Positions 1 through 11,370 of a stretch of DNA of 64,000 nt are shown here, in pieces (the stretch's first letter is position 1; every line of letters begins with the position of its first letter). The notes beneath the pieces are model-generated. The model saw only the letters and a list, made by a program, of their open reading frames with translations, was not told the DNA's origin and searched no databases. Source of the stretch: Hyaloperonospora brassicae (taxonomy: Eukaryota > Oomycota > Peronosporomycetes > Peronosporales > Peronosporaceae); contig CANTFL010001299.1 of assembly GCA_947650285.1 (NCBI GenBank), positions 186,001 through 250,000 on the forward strand. The letters run 5' to 3'. Position numbers and translations under genes: made by a program.

Positions 1-326
1 CGCAGCGTTGCAGTCGTTGTCCAGTGTGGTTCAGTCGCCGGGAAGGAAACAGAGTGACCGCGAAACACATGTGATGGGAAATTCAGAACGGGTCGTCACG
101 TGAACGTAGCACTGTCTAGAGTGAGCCGAGCGTAGACGACCGCTTCGGTGCAAAAGAAGCCGAGCCAGCGCTGCCCGAATCTCGACCTCGCACGATGGTC
201 TCAAGTGACTGTAGGGCTGCGCTGACTCGGCCGGTATGTCTCACTTCGTCGAAGCTTAGGCACACTTGCGACTCTGTCGACCTCATAGATCGACACGTCG
301 ATACTCCGGTCATCCACTGTCCACAC

Positions 327-339
327 CACTTCCCACTTT
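327..339 (+). promoter_or_regulatory. oomycete Inr/FPR-like transcription start element
   Basis: The string CACTTCCCACTTT fits the oomycete initiator plus flanking promoter consensus CAYTYYNCAWTTT at all but one position. It lies 36 bases upstream of the ATG at 375. This favours that ATG over the upstream in-frame ATG at 195, which would put the initiator inside the coding region. Consensus knowledge is general; the assignment is inference. Confidence 0.5.
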
Positions 340-374
340 GCATTTGCTTGTCTTGTACATACGTCAACGCGGTC

Positions 375-2051
375 ATGACCCGGCAAGCGAGTGATGCGAA
401 TGACGGCTTTTGCCCCACGACTTGGGCGACAAACGCTTTGCCACCTGTTGAGCTCTCGACGGAGCAGCGCGAAACGTACCGCGTGCTCGCGACTCGATTG
501 CTTTCCAACACGTTGCGGGACTACGACATTTACTCTGCCGATCCCCGACAACGACGCATGAGTCGACGTCGATGGAAAGTTGTCAAGGGCAGAGGTCACA
601 TTACAGTGCACAAGGAGCGCCACCCGACACTCTGTCCTCGAGTGAGTCTCATGGATCGAGTGTCCACGGCGTTTCGAAGTGCCGACTGGACAGAGCCAAA
701 GCTGCTCGTTACCACTGGTTGGATCGAAGGCGGCACTCTGGAAGATGTCATGTACGGCGTCGCCTCCCCCGATGCACACGACATGCTGCTCAAAGCGACT
801 GTCGTTGGGAACAAACTGGTCAATGGCGCAGTGCTGGCGTGCATTGACGCTCCGTGCGCTGCCGACCCATTTCGGTTCCTCGGGATAAAATGGTTTGTCA
901 AAGGCCCTCCCTCTGCCCTGCATGGCATCGTTCAACCCCGCGACTTGGTCGTTGTCGAAGGCACGGGAATCACGACGCGATCGAATGGCGAGCGCATTGG
1001 CTATCAGCTTCTCCACTCCGTGGACCTGCCTCAGTATCGGACGGTGGCACCTCAGTCGGGCATGGACCTCACACGCGGTCGCATCTCGAGCTGCTCCATC
1101 TTCCGAGAAGTCCCAGAAGGTCTGGGCAGTCGACGCTCCAAGGTTGACGTGTATGTCAAGGGGTATGTCGAGGCTCACGGGAAGCTCCTGTATTCGGTGG
1201 CGCTTGCAGCAGCTTCAACTGGGTTCATGAGCTCCTGGAACGCAGTCGAGTGCGCCAACCTCAAGAAGCTCATGTGGTGCTTTCGTCAGCGACCGAATGG
1301 AGATCAAGGACGGAGGTTGACTCGGCAATCTAGTCAGCGCTCGCACGTGAGTGGCAGCATTAGCTGTTCCAGAAGGAATCGTGACAATGCAGACAGTGGA
1401 AGTACGGGTCGTGCTCCTGATCATCTTGAGCCATTGTCGGCAGAATCGTCAAGTAGCTGTGGCACTTGTGCGCAACGACTTGGTAAGCTGCTCAGTGGTG
1501 CCCTTCCGTGTTCCCTATGCTGTCGGCTCACTTGTTCGCGCTGTCGAGTTTCACGCACTCTGAAAGAAGTGAATTCCAAGCTGTGGCTCCGACAGAAGAA
1601 CGTGCTGATTTGCAAGCGGTGTGTGCTGCGAGTTGACCGCCTTGCGTCCGTGGACGTCGCACGGGCTGAAGTCCAGTCCCGACTGTTGCGTATGAAAAAA
1701 AGCTGTGCTGACCATTCACACGGACGTCTCCCGATCTTCGCTACTACCGACTCAACAAACGGTCTCAGTGCAACTACCTCAACACGACCAGCAGAAGCAA
1801 AGTCTCTACTTCTTGTGAGGGCACCAGCTGCCGATCGACCAGTCGAACCGGTTTGCGGTGCACCACCAGCGAAGACGCTTCAGACAGAATTGTCGTCAGA
1901 ATCTGACAAGATCATGTTGTCGTCGGACCGTGAGCACCGCGAACAAATCTGGTCGCAAATGGTGGAGCTGCGCATGGTGGCCGAGTCGATTTACAAACTC
2001 ACGCTCGAGACCACCGAGTCGCTCAACCCACTCGCCTCGGTGCGAACGTGA
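375..2051 (+). CDS. START-FYVE domain protein (paralog 1)
   Basis: Single-exon gene of 558 aa from ATG 375; the frame is open upstream to an ATG at 195, but conserved sequence begins only after 375. Residues about 20-310 form a START-like lipid-transfer region, with the family landmarks LEDVMYG, CIDAPCAADPF, FLGIKWFVKG and PRDLVVVEGTG. Residues about 361-422 hold a FYVE-type zinc finger with paired cysteines (CGTC, CSLC, CSRC, CKRC). The basic R(R/K)HHCR motif of canonical FYVE fingers is only loosely present as CSRCRVSR. A short C-terminal helix (MVELRMVAESIYKLT) is shared with the paralog at 24483-26510. The family is greatly expanded in oomycetes. It is expected to bind phosphatidylinositol 3-phosphate or other lipids at endosomal membranes, but ligand and role are unknown here. 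The central serine-rich stretch around residues 320-355 is a disordered linker. Confidence 0.88.
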   Translation: MTRQASDANDGFCPTTWATNALPPVELSTEQRETYRVLATRLLSNTLRDYDIYSADPRQRRMSRRRWKVVKGRGHITVHKERHPTLCPRVSLMDRVSTAFRSADWTEPKLLVTTGWIEGGTLEDVMYGVASPDAHDMLLKATVVGNKLVNGAVLACIDAPCAADPFRFLGIKWFVKGPPSALHGIVQPRDLVVVEGTGITTRSNGERIGYQLLHSVDLPQYRTVAPQSGMDLTRGRISSCSIFREVPEGLGSRRSKVDVYVKGYVEAHGKLLYSVALAAASTGFMSSWNAVECANLKKLMWCFRQRPNGDQGRRLTRQSSQRSHVSGSISCSRRNRDNADSGSTGRAPDHLEPLSAESSSSCGTCAQRLGKLLSGALPCSLCCRLTCSRCRVSRTLKEVNSKLWLRQKNVLICKRCVLRVDRLASVDVARAEVQSRLLRMKKSCADHSHGRLPIFATTDSTNGLSATTSTRPAEAKSLLLVRAPAADRPVEPVCGAPPAKTLQTELSSESDKIMLSSDREHREQIWSQMVELRMVAESIYKLTLETTESLNPLASVRT

Positions 2052-4337
2052 CTGAATGAGACGCTTTGACATCTCTGCGAATGCGGTCTAAACAGCTCTG
2101 GACATCCCGATCGTGACTGTTGCGTGGGTCCAAGTTCTCATGTGCAGCGTTTCTGGATGACTGCATCGACATACACTGGCAACTGACAGCGTGGAAAGTC
2201 AGACACCGGTTTTGGATCTGTTCAGCGCACTCGTCTGCGTGCATCGTGTTCAAGGACTCAAATGCGTAGCTCGCATTGCTTTTTCGCGTTGTAGCTCCTT
2301 GACAGCGGCCAACTGGTGTCGTCGGGCCATACTTGATGCATGCCGGGAGCATGTGTTGGTCCTGAAGACGCGACGAAGAGGTCCAGAAAGGTGCAGATCT
2401 ACTGTAGCAAATGAGGCGAAGGATGCAAACACGTGACATGCGCACCATTCATCGATTTGGCCTCATCGATTGCCGCTGCAATCGTGAGATGACAAGCGCA
2501 TTGCGACATGATAGAAAGTCGTCTGCGTCTGCACAAGAAGCGGATGGCCAACAGACTTGAAATAACATCAATGCAGCAATACGTAGATGTGCCACACGTA
2601 CGCGAGATCGGTCTCGTATGACGGAGCTTCTTCACACGTCGTGAAGATCTTTTATAATGTATCTGATAAGCTATGGATAGCAGTAGCAGCGCTTTCACTG
2701 CAAAATGTGTGCACACGGCAACGACTTTCGCCCTCAGATGCGAAAACGCTGCACAAAGACATCATAATGCTGGCAAGATCGTGTACTGTCGACGGTGCAT
2801 CGTTTCTTCCATATCCGATGAAGCGAAGCCGCAGAGTATGTTGACAGCGCAAGTCAGCTGTTTGCTGTCGATGTTGACATTTGAGGTACGTTTTAGGAAC
2901 GATTGCGACTAGCAATGCCCTGCTCAGAGATTCGCAGTCATCTCTGGTTTCGCTAGTTATTGCAGCTGATAGTGTGACAGTGCAACGACCGATCGTTTAG
3001 TTGTTACTCAGCACTGCAGCTGGCACGCATACATTACCACGTGGTAAGAACATCATTGACTGCAGATCCGACAATGCTACAGTAGACCATTGCCAGAGTG
3101 GTTTTCCCCCGCCTTTGATCTTTTGTTGCTTGTCAAGGGCATTCAGGTCAATAGCGGAAGCACATTGAATCGACTTTGCAACAGAAACATCACCGTACCG
3201 CCCTATGTCGATTCGGAGCATCAACTGCATTGTAATTCCATTGCAGGCATTCGGTGGGATTTTCTTTTGGCAAAAGTGCTGTAGCATTCTCGACCCACAT
3301 TTATTGCGTTACAGCACATTACCACGTATAGAATGACACGTGATGACTTGGCAGCACCAAAGAGTAGACACGAGCTGTTACGATCGAATTCGTGAATTCA
3401 TGGTCATCACGTTACAGCGAACTAGTGTCTGGAGGGATCGACGGATACTGGCAATGCTTGACTAACGTAAAGTTGATTGTACAACCCCATTCTCGCACCC
3501 CGGATGCTTGCTCTGGTCCTGGACACGTTGCTCTACACATGCGTGATCGATCAGCTACAGCCGCCATTCGAGAATTACTCTCCAGATCGTCGACCCAACT
3601 TATCGCTTGTTTCTCCTTGGCACGATCATGAGGTTCCTCGCACGATACATCGTTGGATCGAGCCAACTTGTTCAATAGTTGACTCTTGCTCTGCGACTGC
3701 AGATTTCTGACTGGCATCTTCCGGCCTTCACATTGACTACTACATGTGATCCTCACATTCCAGTCCATTCAAGACATCGAGATGCTGTTTCCGGCAGAAC
3801 CTGAGCGACGTCATGACTTTTTCCCAACTGATACAGCTCATCACCATTGTTCCCGTATCACTATCCGTGTTAACACGTGATCTCGTTGTGAATGCTGAGA
3901 ACAGTTGCTGCACCACCTTTAGTGGTTTTACGGGCACATTGACTTCGGCAAGCTATTTGCAGGACATGGTCAACAAAGTGATGCCTGGCTCGAAGCAAAT
4001 ACCCATAGACGTCAGCTGTGATTGAGGTGATTGCAGCTAGATTGTGTGGAAGGGGCGCTATAGCCAAGCGATAGCGTCATAGGCTGCCAAAGCGGTAGAA
4101 GCCTTGCCAAGAACGCTCTGCCCGGCAAGGTCAATAACATTCGGTGGCCAATGAACTTGTGCATTTGTCACACCCCGGCGTTTGCTTTTCCAGATGCGCT
4201 GAGATGACAGGCAAATGCCCTCGACATTCGATGACCTTCCACGAGCAATCGGGTGCCTGAGGGCACGCATCACTGCTATACGTGAATACACGCCTGTCAT
4301 CAACTGGCTGGTAAAACAGAGCAAAAGTTGTGACTGC
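2052..4337. other. intergenic, no gene supported
   Basis: Short open frames occur on both strands (longest about 141 aa), but none has recognisable motifs, a convincing start context or splice continuity. I see no RNA gene or clear repeat. Confidence 0.6.
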
Positions 4338-5639
4338 TTACGCAACAAGCTTCGCTTTTTTGGCTGCTTCGACCTTATCGTCTGCTTGGTTCCGCTTCAG
4401 CTCTGCCGTTCCGGTAGCGCTTGGACCTGGCAGTTTTGTCACCTGCTCTATCCGTGACGGGGCTGCAGGCGGCGTTGGCTTTCGCCGAAGAAACCTCGAT
4501 GCCACAAAAGTCAGCGGCAGCGCGTCTTTCGGACCAAACGGACGATACCAGGCATCTGGTGCCCCCGTAGGTAGCGAGTAGGTTGGATACAACCTCATAG
4601 TAGTCGATTTGTCCTTTTGCTGCGCACATGCTTCGCACGTGATGCGCTGCGTTGTTGACTTTGCTTCGATATGAACGTTCTTCAATGGTCGATTCTCACT
4701 GCTCTTTCCTGCCGTGTCGTCTCCTGCCAGAGCGTTCCATTTGTCCACCTTTGTCCCGTCTTGTGCCCCAGCTTCGCCTGCCCTCAGCTTTGACTCGGCA
4801 GCTGTTGCTCTGTTAGTAGCGAGTCGGGCATTGATTTGCCCCGGACTTTGGCCAAACTCTTCCGCATCGGAATCCGGCAGCAGCTCCGTTCCGGCTTTCG
4901 ACTCGGCGACTTGCCCGTACGCCAAGAACTTCCACACCAATTGACACTCTTGAGGCGGTATCCAAAGCCCGTGCGTCGTCTTCAATGTCTCGGCCACGGC
5001 ACCCCATCGGATACATGCTGCCACACACAGTGAGCCACGAGCAGCAAGAGCACAACATACACATAAGGCACAGCATTAACCTTGTGAGTGCCACTCAAGA
5101 ACCTCCTTGGCCTCTTTAAAGCAGTACATTTATCGAGGCATGTATACGTATACATCTGGCATTTGTTGCTCACCTGGCGACTTGGGCTCATCCAACACGG
5201 TCAGCGCCAGTGTCTGTGTTTTCAGCTGGCTTAGGATTACTTCACACAGTACGGCACAGTCACGACTCGAGTACCTCCCCAGCACTTTGCCGTTCTGGCG
5301 AGGGTTACCACTGGGGTACGTCAAGTGTACCCCTCGCTGGTATACACCCGAGGTGCCTGAGGTATACGAGGCCGTTCGAAACCTTCGACACTGTGGTTCA
5401 GTGGGTCCAAAGGGATCGACAAATGGGACAATTGGCACGGGACGAGACGCCGACGAGGTCCCTGTCGACGGCAAAGGCAGTGCTGGCGGTGCAGTGGGGG
5501 GAGCGCGTCGGCGCTGTACGCGACGGGGGGCACTGACTGGCGCCTGCGCGAGTGTCTCTGAGGTCGAGAAGGCGGCGGCCTTAGCGCTGGGCTGGTGGTC
5601 CCGCTTGGAGCGGCGCGGGGCGGCTTCCGAGGGGTCCAT
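4338..5639 (-). CDS. Myb/SANT-like domain protein, two exons
   Basis: Exon 1 runs 5639-5174 from an ATG at 5639. The intron is 5173-5018 (156 bp, donor GTGAGC, acceptor GGCAG after a pyrimidine-rich tract). Exon 2 is 5017-4338. The phase (1) is preserved across the junction, giving 381 aa. The N-terminus is basic and disordered (Ala/Pro/Arg-rich), as in nuclear proteins. Residues around 130-190 straddle the junction and look like a SANT/Myb-type three-helix unit: DCAVLCEVILSQLK, then IRWGAVAETLK, then PPQECQLVWKFLAYG, with tryptophans at the expected helix positions. The C-terminal 150 residues are Lys/Glu-rich, with a CEAC pair and no other motif. A DNA- or histone-binding nuclear role is inferred from the fold guess only. 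If the SANT reading is wrong, it is a lineage-specific protein of unknown role. Confidence 0.68.
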
Positions 5640-8600
5640 TTTCGTCGAAATTGGGTCTTTGTGGCGATCAGCGGAAAAAGTGACTCTTTTCGTATTGCTA
5701 AGTAGGAGTGTACAAGAAGCGAAAATATCGGGACAACGCGCGCGCTTTCTCGGCTGATTACAAGTTGTAGGCTCTATTTTACGAGCTCGTAAGAAATCGT
5801 CGACCCTATTTTGTTAAACACGTCTATTCGAAATACAGAGGTGTGAGCAAAGCGCGTACTACCCGAGAGAGGTTACGGTGGTTTCTGCTCCGTCCTGACC
5901 TCTTGAAAGTCGATGCTCCTCGTAACTTGATGAGCGTGGGAAATAGCGCCACTTGTCGCAGGTCGCTCCACTGCTTGTCCTGAGGCTCTGTCCTATTATG
6001 TGGAATCGATTGCGGGACTCAGTAGTCCGTCTGGTACTTCAGCCTGCGAGGGCGACGTGATGAGTGCAACATGTTTTATGGATCCCACTACGTATGCATG
6101 CAGTCGTATGCTGGCCATAGTAGTCGTGACATGTAATGTCACAAACGACTGTCACAACGCACAAGTCGGGTACTCAGCCCGCAGAAGAGGATACGTATTG
6201 CGACCGCAGGATCGCACGTGGCAGTTCTTTTTGTGTGCCTCGATCAGTCGTATCAGCGGTAAGCTTGCACATAGCAACGAGTAGCTAACAGTGATGAACA
6301 AAGGAGCGTGTACGCGGAGACCGATTTTGCTGTGTACAGCATGTCGGATTTGAAGGCCTCGACGGGAGGACTTCAACCAAGTGACGGTGCATGTAGGCCC
6401 ATTCGCATCTAGATGGAGGAGCAAGGCTACTACTCATGGGGCACAATACATTTCGTCCCATCCACTACTGAAAGAGGTGGTCAGTCCTTGTCGAGTCTCA
6501 TTCAAGTACGAGTACGTGTTACACAGACCACTCAGAAGTGCAAGGTCTAGACAGCCATTTCGTGCTCTATTTGCGTATCGAGAAGGGCGTTTGCGTCTAG
6601 TCATAGACACGTACAGCCGACTCGAACATATATGTGGAAGCCCGGATGCATTACAAGCGGATCAGCTGTTAGATGCAATAAGCGAGTTCATTCGCCTGTA
6701 ATTGAAGGGTGTACAAGTGTGTTCACAGAGACTGAGGTGGACTCGGCTACAGGATCAGGAAAAGCTCGTAGTAGCGCATACCAATGACCGGCGCATATAT
6801 CTTCGTAGCACGGTGGTCTGTGCCGCAAAGGTGTACACGTGCTACTAAAGAGATAGTTGCACATTATTGAACGACTCGTAGTTCACCATTGAAAATACGA
6901 GTACGACGACGTCGAAGCTACTCCGGCGGTGTATGTGCCCTATACCTGTTGCGAGCAGTCCATTGGCTGAGGTAAAGAGAGGATCGTTTGCGAATCAAAT
7001 GTTGCAATAAGTAGCTTTTATCGTCTTACCAAGGCGTTGACACACACGTAAAGTCTGCCATGCTAGCGCATGAGATTTTTAGGTCGCCAAAGGCTTCATA
7101 AAGTGGCACCTCTCAAGCACTTTCGTGTTGATGTCCAAAGCCAACTGCAAGCTCCACAGGTAGATCTTGTATTCCGTCGTATGGTAGGGGGTCCACGAAA
7201 ACATTCGCGCATCATGAAAGTTCACAGCGAAGATCTCGATCAAATCGTGCTTCATCGCGGGCCTTTGACCAGTCTCCATTAAATCAGTTGGGAGTGCGGT
7301 CTGTGCATGACGAGGACCATTTAGAATCAATTGACCATCTGCACGACCAGGTAAAACCTTTGGGATCCTTAGAAGGTCAGTTGCAATAGATAAGTGGATC
7401 TTCGCACAAGAGTGGCTGTATCAATGTTCGAAACGGCGAGATTATACAAGATTGAGGTTTTCGGAAGACAGAATCGCCAGTGTGATGACACTGACGATGC
7501 TGAACAGTTTGTCTTCACCTTTGCTGGACTAGGCTCACATAGTGATGTGTCGCATCTGCTTATTACTGATATGATCTCGCTTTCTGTCATCATCAAGAGC
7601 GTCAAACACAACAGCGCTGCGACTGAGCACTACTTTTCGGATGCGCTGTTTTGCTTACAGGAACGCAGAAGACCTGTACGCGAAGTGATCACCTATCTTA
7701 GTACTTTCGTTGTTGCTCTTATGCTTCACAGATGAAGTGCAAGTGCATTGAACCCGCAATGTTCAACGTTAGGTACGTTGTTTATCCTCGTTAAAAGGTG
7801 ACGTCAAGAGACCTTTGTTACTGTCATTTGCATATCAAACAAGTGCGCCTATCTTAGCTATCTCGGTTCATGCCGCAGTTCTACGACGACGTTTTTTCGT
7901 CCAATGTTGTATGCTGATGGGCCACGTTCGCAGAATTCTCGTTGGCTTGCTTTTTGCACTGGATACGTGTCGTTTCGGTACAAACTAGCAATAGGTAGGA
8001 AAGCAAGGATTCTTGCCTGCAGTGATCGCTGTAACTTGCATTGATGTGATGGCTGCTGATGTGGGTGGCCAAGTCGCGCAAGCTATTCTATGTTTCTGTG
8101 GCTGCTTTGGACTATAAACAAGATGTCTAAACTGCAGTTCATCTTCCAGGTGACTTATCGAGTCATCTGTAAGATGAACTGCATCTTGGACATGAGCATA
8201 GTGTAATATCTCAGTGCCGACTAATCCATTGTGTGGTGTGCTACGAACATCATGCACCCTGCCTACTCCAAGTGCGATTCTTACTTGTGATCGCTCTCAC
8301 CGCTCGATTCCAGGTCTAACTCGGTAAATGACTTGACAGGTGACGTAGTTGTGACCTAACTGGACATAACTTCGTCCGTGGCGTCAATTTATCTTAGCTT
8401 TGCATAATATAGCTGATCTGGCTTCCTGACATAAATAAAAGGTAAACATACCGTTTTCCGAACGACCTGTACGCGAATTTTGTAATTTGACTTCCCACCG
8501 AGACAACGTCTGACGAAAGACTAGAAGGGGCATATGGTTGCGGCAGTGCGTGCAATTTGATACGGGTTGGTAGTGATGTAATCGATAACCTTCGGCGTAT

Positions 8601-11370
8601 TCAAGACTCATCACATGAAAAGTGCATAGAATGGTAGTTTGATTTCGATAATCTAGACAATCGATGTAAATTTGTAATCAACAATGTTCAGTAGGTTTCT
8701 ATTCCCTTCCAAGCTCATTCTTGTTGGTGCATGCGCTTCTTTCCTGCAACTGGTGTTCATGAATACTTGCAGCACGTTACTTAACTGCCATGAGTGTAAG
8801 CATAACGTGCCTCTTCCGCGCTGTGTGTTGTCCCTTTATGTATAAAGGTCGAAGTAATAATCGACGTGGGCTTACTTTGCAATATTTGTGGTAACTGTCG
8901 ATCAAGTGTACGATATAGCGTGCTGATAGTTGCGTATTACACCTTTTGATCGTACTGATTAGCTAATGCGCCGCCTGTACTTCGAACAACGAGATCGACC
9001 GTTTTTCCGAGCAAGTCGCTGCGAGAAGATCTTTTGCGATACGCGAATTGACTAAGATGCGCAGTATTTCTGTATCATCTCAAATCAATCGGGTCGGTGC
9101 TATCGCCGTCAAGACCTCCAGCTAGTGGTTAGAATTGTCATCGAAAATTCGCAATTCGAGTGGCGGCATTGGGCTTCGACAATTGGTGATCGCCGACTGA
9201 ACTGCACGTGTCCATTGTATGGTTTTTGCGCTAGCTGCATGGTATTGCATCTTGTTGTTTACTTGCGGTAGAGCTACCTATCGCTTAGAATCATGTTTGT
9301 CTTTCTATTTGTTTCAACATCAATCAGCCGCATGCGCTCTGCTCACAGAATTTGTGCGTACGTCTGATAAGCCTCTAGTCACTATATGCCGGTGTAGCGT
9401 CAGGTAAGACAAGTCCATCTTGACGCGCCTAGAAATTGATCCTTCCATTAGTGCCTCCACATCAGTCTGGAAGTACACGATAGACGATTCGTATAATACG
9501 TGCTTATTGGGTGTGGACGCGGTTGACGAGTTTTGGCAGCACGTCAGGGATTGCAGCGCTGATAGTGTGTGACGAAGGCAAGACCGCTGGAATCCGCGAA
9601 GGCTTGAGAGTCGTGTGGTGTGCTCAATTGCACCTGGTATAGGCATACTAACGTGTCGCGTCGCGCCTGGGAAGGATATGTACAGGCAGGAAACACGTGT
9701 AAGGAATGCAGTACGTATATGAATTCACATACAGCAAGTGTAAAAGTAGGGGATAAGACCTAGCAAGTCTTGTGTCTTGCGAATTTAATCGGCATTTATA
9801 GAGGTAGTAGAGAAAGAGCTGAAGAGAAATGCATCGAAATTCTAGTGAGAAGCTCTTGTTGCGATCTTAACAAAAGCGACAGTCTAGGAACAACGACTAC
9901 GCTTGTGATGTCGATGACTGCGTCTTTGTAAGCGTCATACGAACGATTGATCGGCTCAAGACACAACTCGAAAGTGATGCTAAGGAACTTCGTCCAGCTT
10001 AGCTGCAGTGTGAACATGAAGTCAGTCTTGTTACGGCACGCTTCGTGCTTTTCTAGGATGGTCCATGCGGTAAGCCTGCAGGTGCTGTTGGACGGGATGG
10101 CCGGGTCATTGGCTTTCGTTGCCGACAGTGATGTATGTACCCATGACTCAGAACGTCCTCACCGATCGTGCGCGTCCGGTTGCCAAGTCTGAATGCCGGA
10201 GACGCTGTCGATCTAACCACCTCATGTCATTTCCGCCGTTCGGTAATCACACAGTGGCGAGACGCTTATCCATTTCCATGGAAAAGTCGTTGGTCGTTTA
10301 CTTACAATGAAAGGAATGCCCATCGATCAGCTGGACCACCGGTCATGACGGGCTGTTGATACGAATACATAACGTGTCTGGCAAACATTGCCGAAGGTCT
10401 AGCGTTCTATTGCGTCTATGGTCTGACGCGATAGCTCGATCTCGTCGTCAAGAGGCTAGCTTTGGCAGGATTCTGGATAGGGTCGACTTCCCATATGTGA
10501 CGATTCTAAAGACGGTTGCTCGGTGTTTCCACCATCAAGATAATATGGTACGACGAGGAGGCAGCAAGTGTCGTGCTACAGTAGGCCCATGTGGTCTTTG
10601 CTTCAAATGGTCGTGCACCTCAATCCGGGTGATTCATACGCGGCAATATCGACTGACATCGATGTATTCTCGAGGTGCTACTGAGGTAGCTGCTCGCGAA
10701 CAATGCCGAGCTGTGCAATGCTATTATGATGAGGAAGCTCACCCATCTATGCCATTAAACGGCTGGATGCTGGTGGCTACGATTGCTTACAGCCTTGTGA
10801 ATAGCGTCGACACCCGCGCAATGCTCTTCAGTGGTATATCGGACGTAGTGTCTGCGCAGTACGAGAATCTCGATGCTCTGCTGAGCAGCTGATAGCACCG
10901 TCTCGACGCGTGTCTGTCGACCACCTTCTTCACTCGCAATCTAGTGATCTGAAACGTGCGCGATATTATATAACTGTACATCGTTACGTCCCGAGCAGAA
11001 CCCAGCGGCTGTTGCGTCCCGTGTCCCGTCAACACAAGACCACGAGGGTCGTCGTTCCTCTAATACTTCAATTGCAACAACCAACAGGTCGTGGTCCTAA
11101 GTTCGAGCGGCCTAATCCTCATCCCACATACAGTACGCGACTGACTTTCTTTTGCGTGAGCAAAACACGAGTACCCCCCCCCCACTCACTATTCCCCTGC
11201 ACACCGCGCGCTTCTTTCTACTGGCTGAAACAAAAGCCGGTCGCACGCAACGCCATCCCTTCATTGGCTATAACTCAGCCGCAACAACCCCCCGACTATC
11301 AACCAATCCGCGACTGCCACCGTCGCGCCACCGCCCGCCGTCCGCCAAACGACATCCCCAGCAGCTCCAA
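5640..11370. other. gene-poor stretch
   Basis: No convincing gene in 5.7 kb. Codon-like structure is absent, and stops are frequent in all frames for most of the stretch. The longest frame, 10356-10892 (+, 178 aa), has no recognisable domain, high Cys/Arg content and no initiator, so it is not called. Base composition is visibly more AT-rich than in the flanking genes. The stretch looks like old decayed repeat DNA, but no element ends are visible. Confidence 0.6.

Noticed and set aside
201..1178. 325-aa minus frame
   Set aside because: Antisense shadow of the first START-FYVE gene, whose plus-strand product has clear domains.
4050..4085. tRNA-like string (GCTATAGCCAAGCGATAGC)
   Set aside because: A short stem only; no D-loop, anticodon arm or T-arm could be drawn.
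10356..10892. 178-aa plus frame in a gene-poor stretch
   Set aside because: No motif, odd Cys/Arg composition, no initiator; length is not exceptional for this base composition.
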